This document shows positions 37,749 through 37,865 of a DNA stretch of 37,865 bases, in pieces (the stretch's first letter is position 1; every line of letters begins with the position of its first letter). The stretch is from NCBI GenBank assembly GCA_035763625.1, contig DASUAS010000282.1:1-37865 (forward strand), given 5' to 3'. The DNA comes from DASUAS01 sp035763625. Lineage in GTDB: Bacteria > Actinomycetota > Acidimicrobiia > IMCC26256 > DASPTH01. The translations under genes and the position numbers were made by a program. The notes beneath the pieces were generated by a model. That model was not told the DNA's origin and searched no databases. It saw only the letters and a list, made by a program, of their open reading frames with translations.

Positions 37749-37865
37749 TGCCGCGGGCGGTCGTCACCGGCGGCGCCGGGTTCCTGGGCTCGCACCTCTG
37801 CGACCAGCTGCTCGCGCGCGGCTGGGACGTCGTCGCGCTCGACAACTTCGTCACCGGCCGGCGCG
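37748..37865 (+). CDS. NAD-dependent sugar epimerase/UDP-glucuronate decarboxylase-like, N-terminal fragment
   Basis: Only the first 39 codons are inside the window. VVTGGAGFLGSHLCDQLLAR and LDNFVTGRR match the N-terminus of extended short-chain dehydrogenases, and the SHLCD-to-DNFVTG wording is typical of UDP-glucuronate decarboxylase (UDP-xylose synthase). That would use the product of Ugd, whose stop overlaps this ATG. A related 4,6-dehydratase or epimerase cannot be excluded from this fragment. Confidence 0.8.
   Translation, partial: MPRAVVTGGAGFLGSHLCDQLLARGWDVVALDNFVTGRR

Noticed and set aside
1..37865. Mobile element, prophage, CRISPR or defence island
   Set aside because: No transposase, integrase, phage, Cas or restriction gene and no long terminal or spaced repeats were seen. 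Gene content is housekeeping and the base composition is even.

Overview
The window is about 38 kb of very GC-rich DNA, densely packed with genes on both strands, with no gene-free stretch over 300 bases. It looks chromosomal and actinobacterial, most likely a lineage such as Acidimicrobiia; this placement is inferred. The evidence is the wecA-atpI-atpBEFHAGDC order, a MurA with Asp at the fosfomycin cysteine, a fused biotin carboxylase/BCCP alpha chain, an LpdA-type flavoprotein without the redox disulfide, a mycothiol-dependent-isomerase-like protein, and many genes whose start codon lies 6-9 nt after a TANNNT-like -10 box, as expected for leaderless mRNAs. I saw no tRNA, rRNA, CRISPR array, insertion sequence or phage gene.

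Region 1 (1-8211): the 3' end of a WecA/TagO-type phosphoglycosyl transferase, then a complete F1Fo ATP synthase operon. Two small membrane proteins (AtpZ-like and AtpI-like) are followed by a, c, b, delta, alpha, gamma, beta and epsilon. A TTGACC-N18-TAGCTT promoter precedes the operon, with a CRP/GlxR-like dyad over its predicted start site. The b subunit has an unusual Sec-type signal peptide and a short outside segment with two cysteines.

Region 2 (8212-16293): a secreted TIM-barrel protein with a Thr/Pro tail, an ABC-2 exporter pair, a 46-residue membrane protein, class II fructose-1,6-bisphosphatase (GlpX), a CmcI-like methyltransferase, and a tightly overlapping reverse-strand cassette of GT4 glycosyltransferase, SAM methyltransferase and an alpha/alpha-barrel protein of unknown function.

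Region 3 (16294-25203): an S9 peptidase and a small alpha/beta hydrolase, a hypothetical protein, a class III nucleotide cyclase just upstream of murA, a small Cys/His protein, an SRPBCC protein, a NifU-type Fe-S scaffold, and a MeaB GTPase / 3-hydroxyacyl-CoA dehydrogenase / enoyl-CoA hydratase operon.

Region 4 (25204-37865): a DinB/maleylpyruvate-isomerase-like protein, galT with an SRPBCC partner, LpdA, an alpha/beta hydrolase, a nitrilase, the acyl-CoA carboxylase alpha chain divergent from its biotin ligase birA, the pabB-pabC pair for p-aminobenzoate, and the start of a sugar-nucleotide operon (RmlD, UDP-glucose dehydrogenase, and a UDP-glucuronate decarboxylase-like epimerase cut by the window edge).

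The two main themes are central energy and acyl-CoA metabolism (ATP synthase, GlpX, ACC/BirA, MeaB/HBD/ECH) and envelope or glycan biosynthesis (WecA, MurA, the GT4 cassette, GalT, RmlD, Ugd, UXS). The strongest new observations are the window-wide leaderless-promoter grammar, the CRP-like site on the atp promoter, the odd b subunit, and the uncharacterised GT4-methyltransferase-alpha/alpha-barrel cassette.
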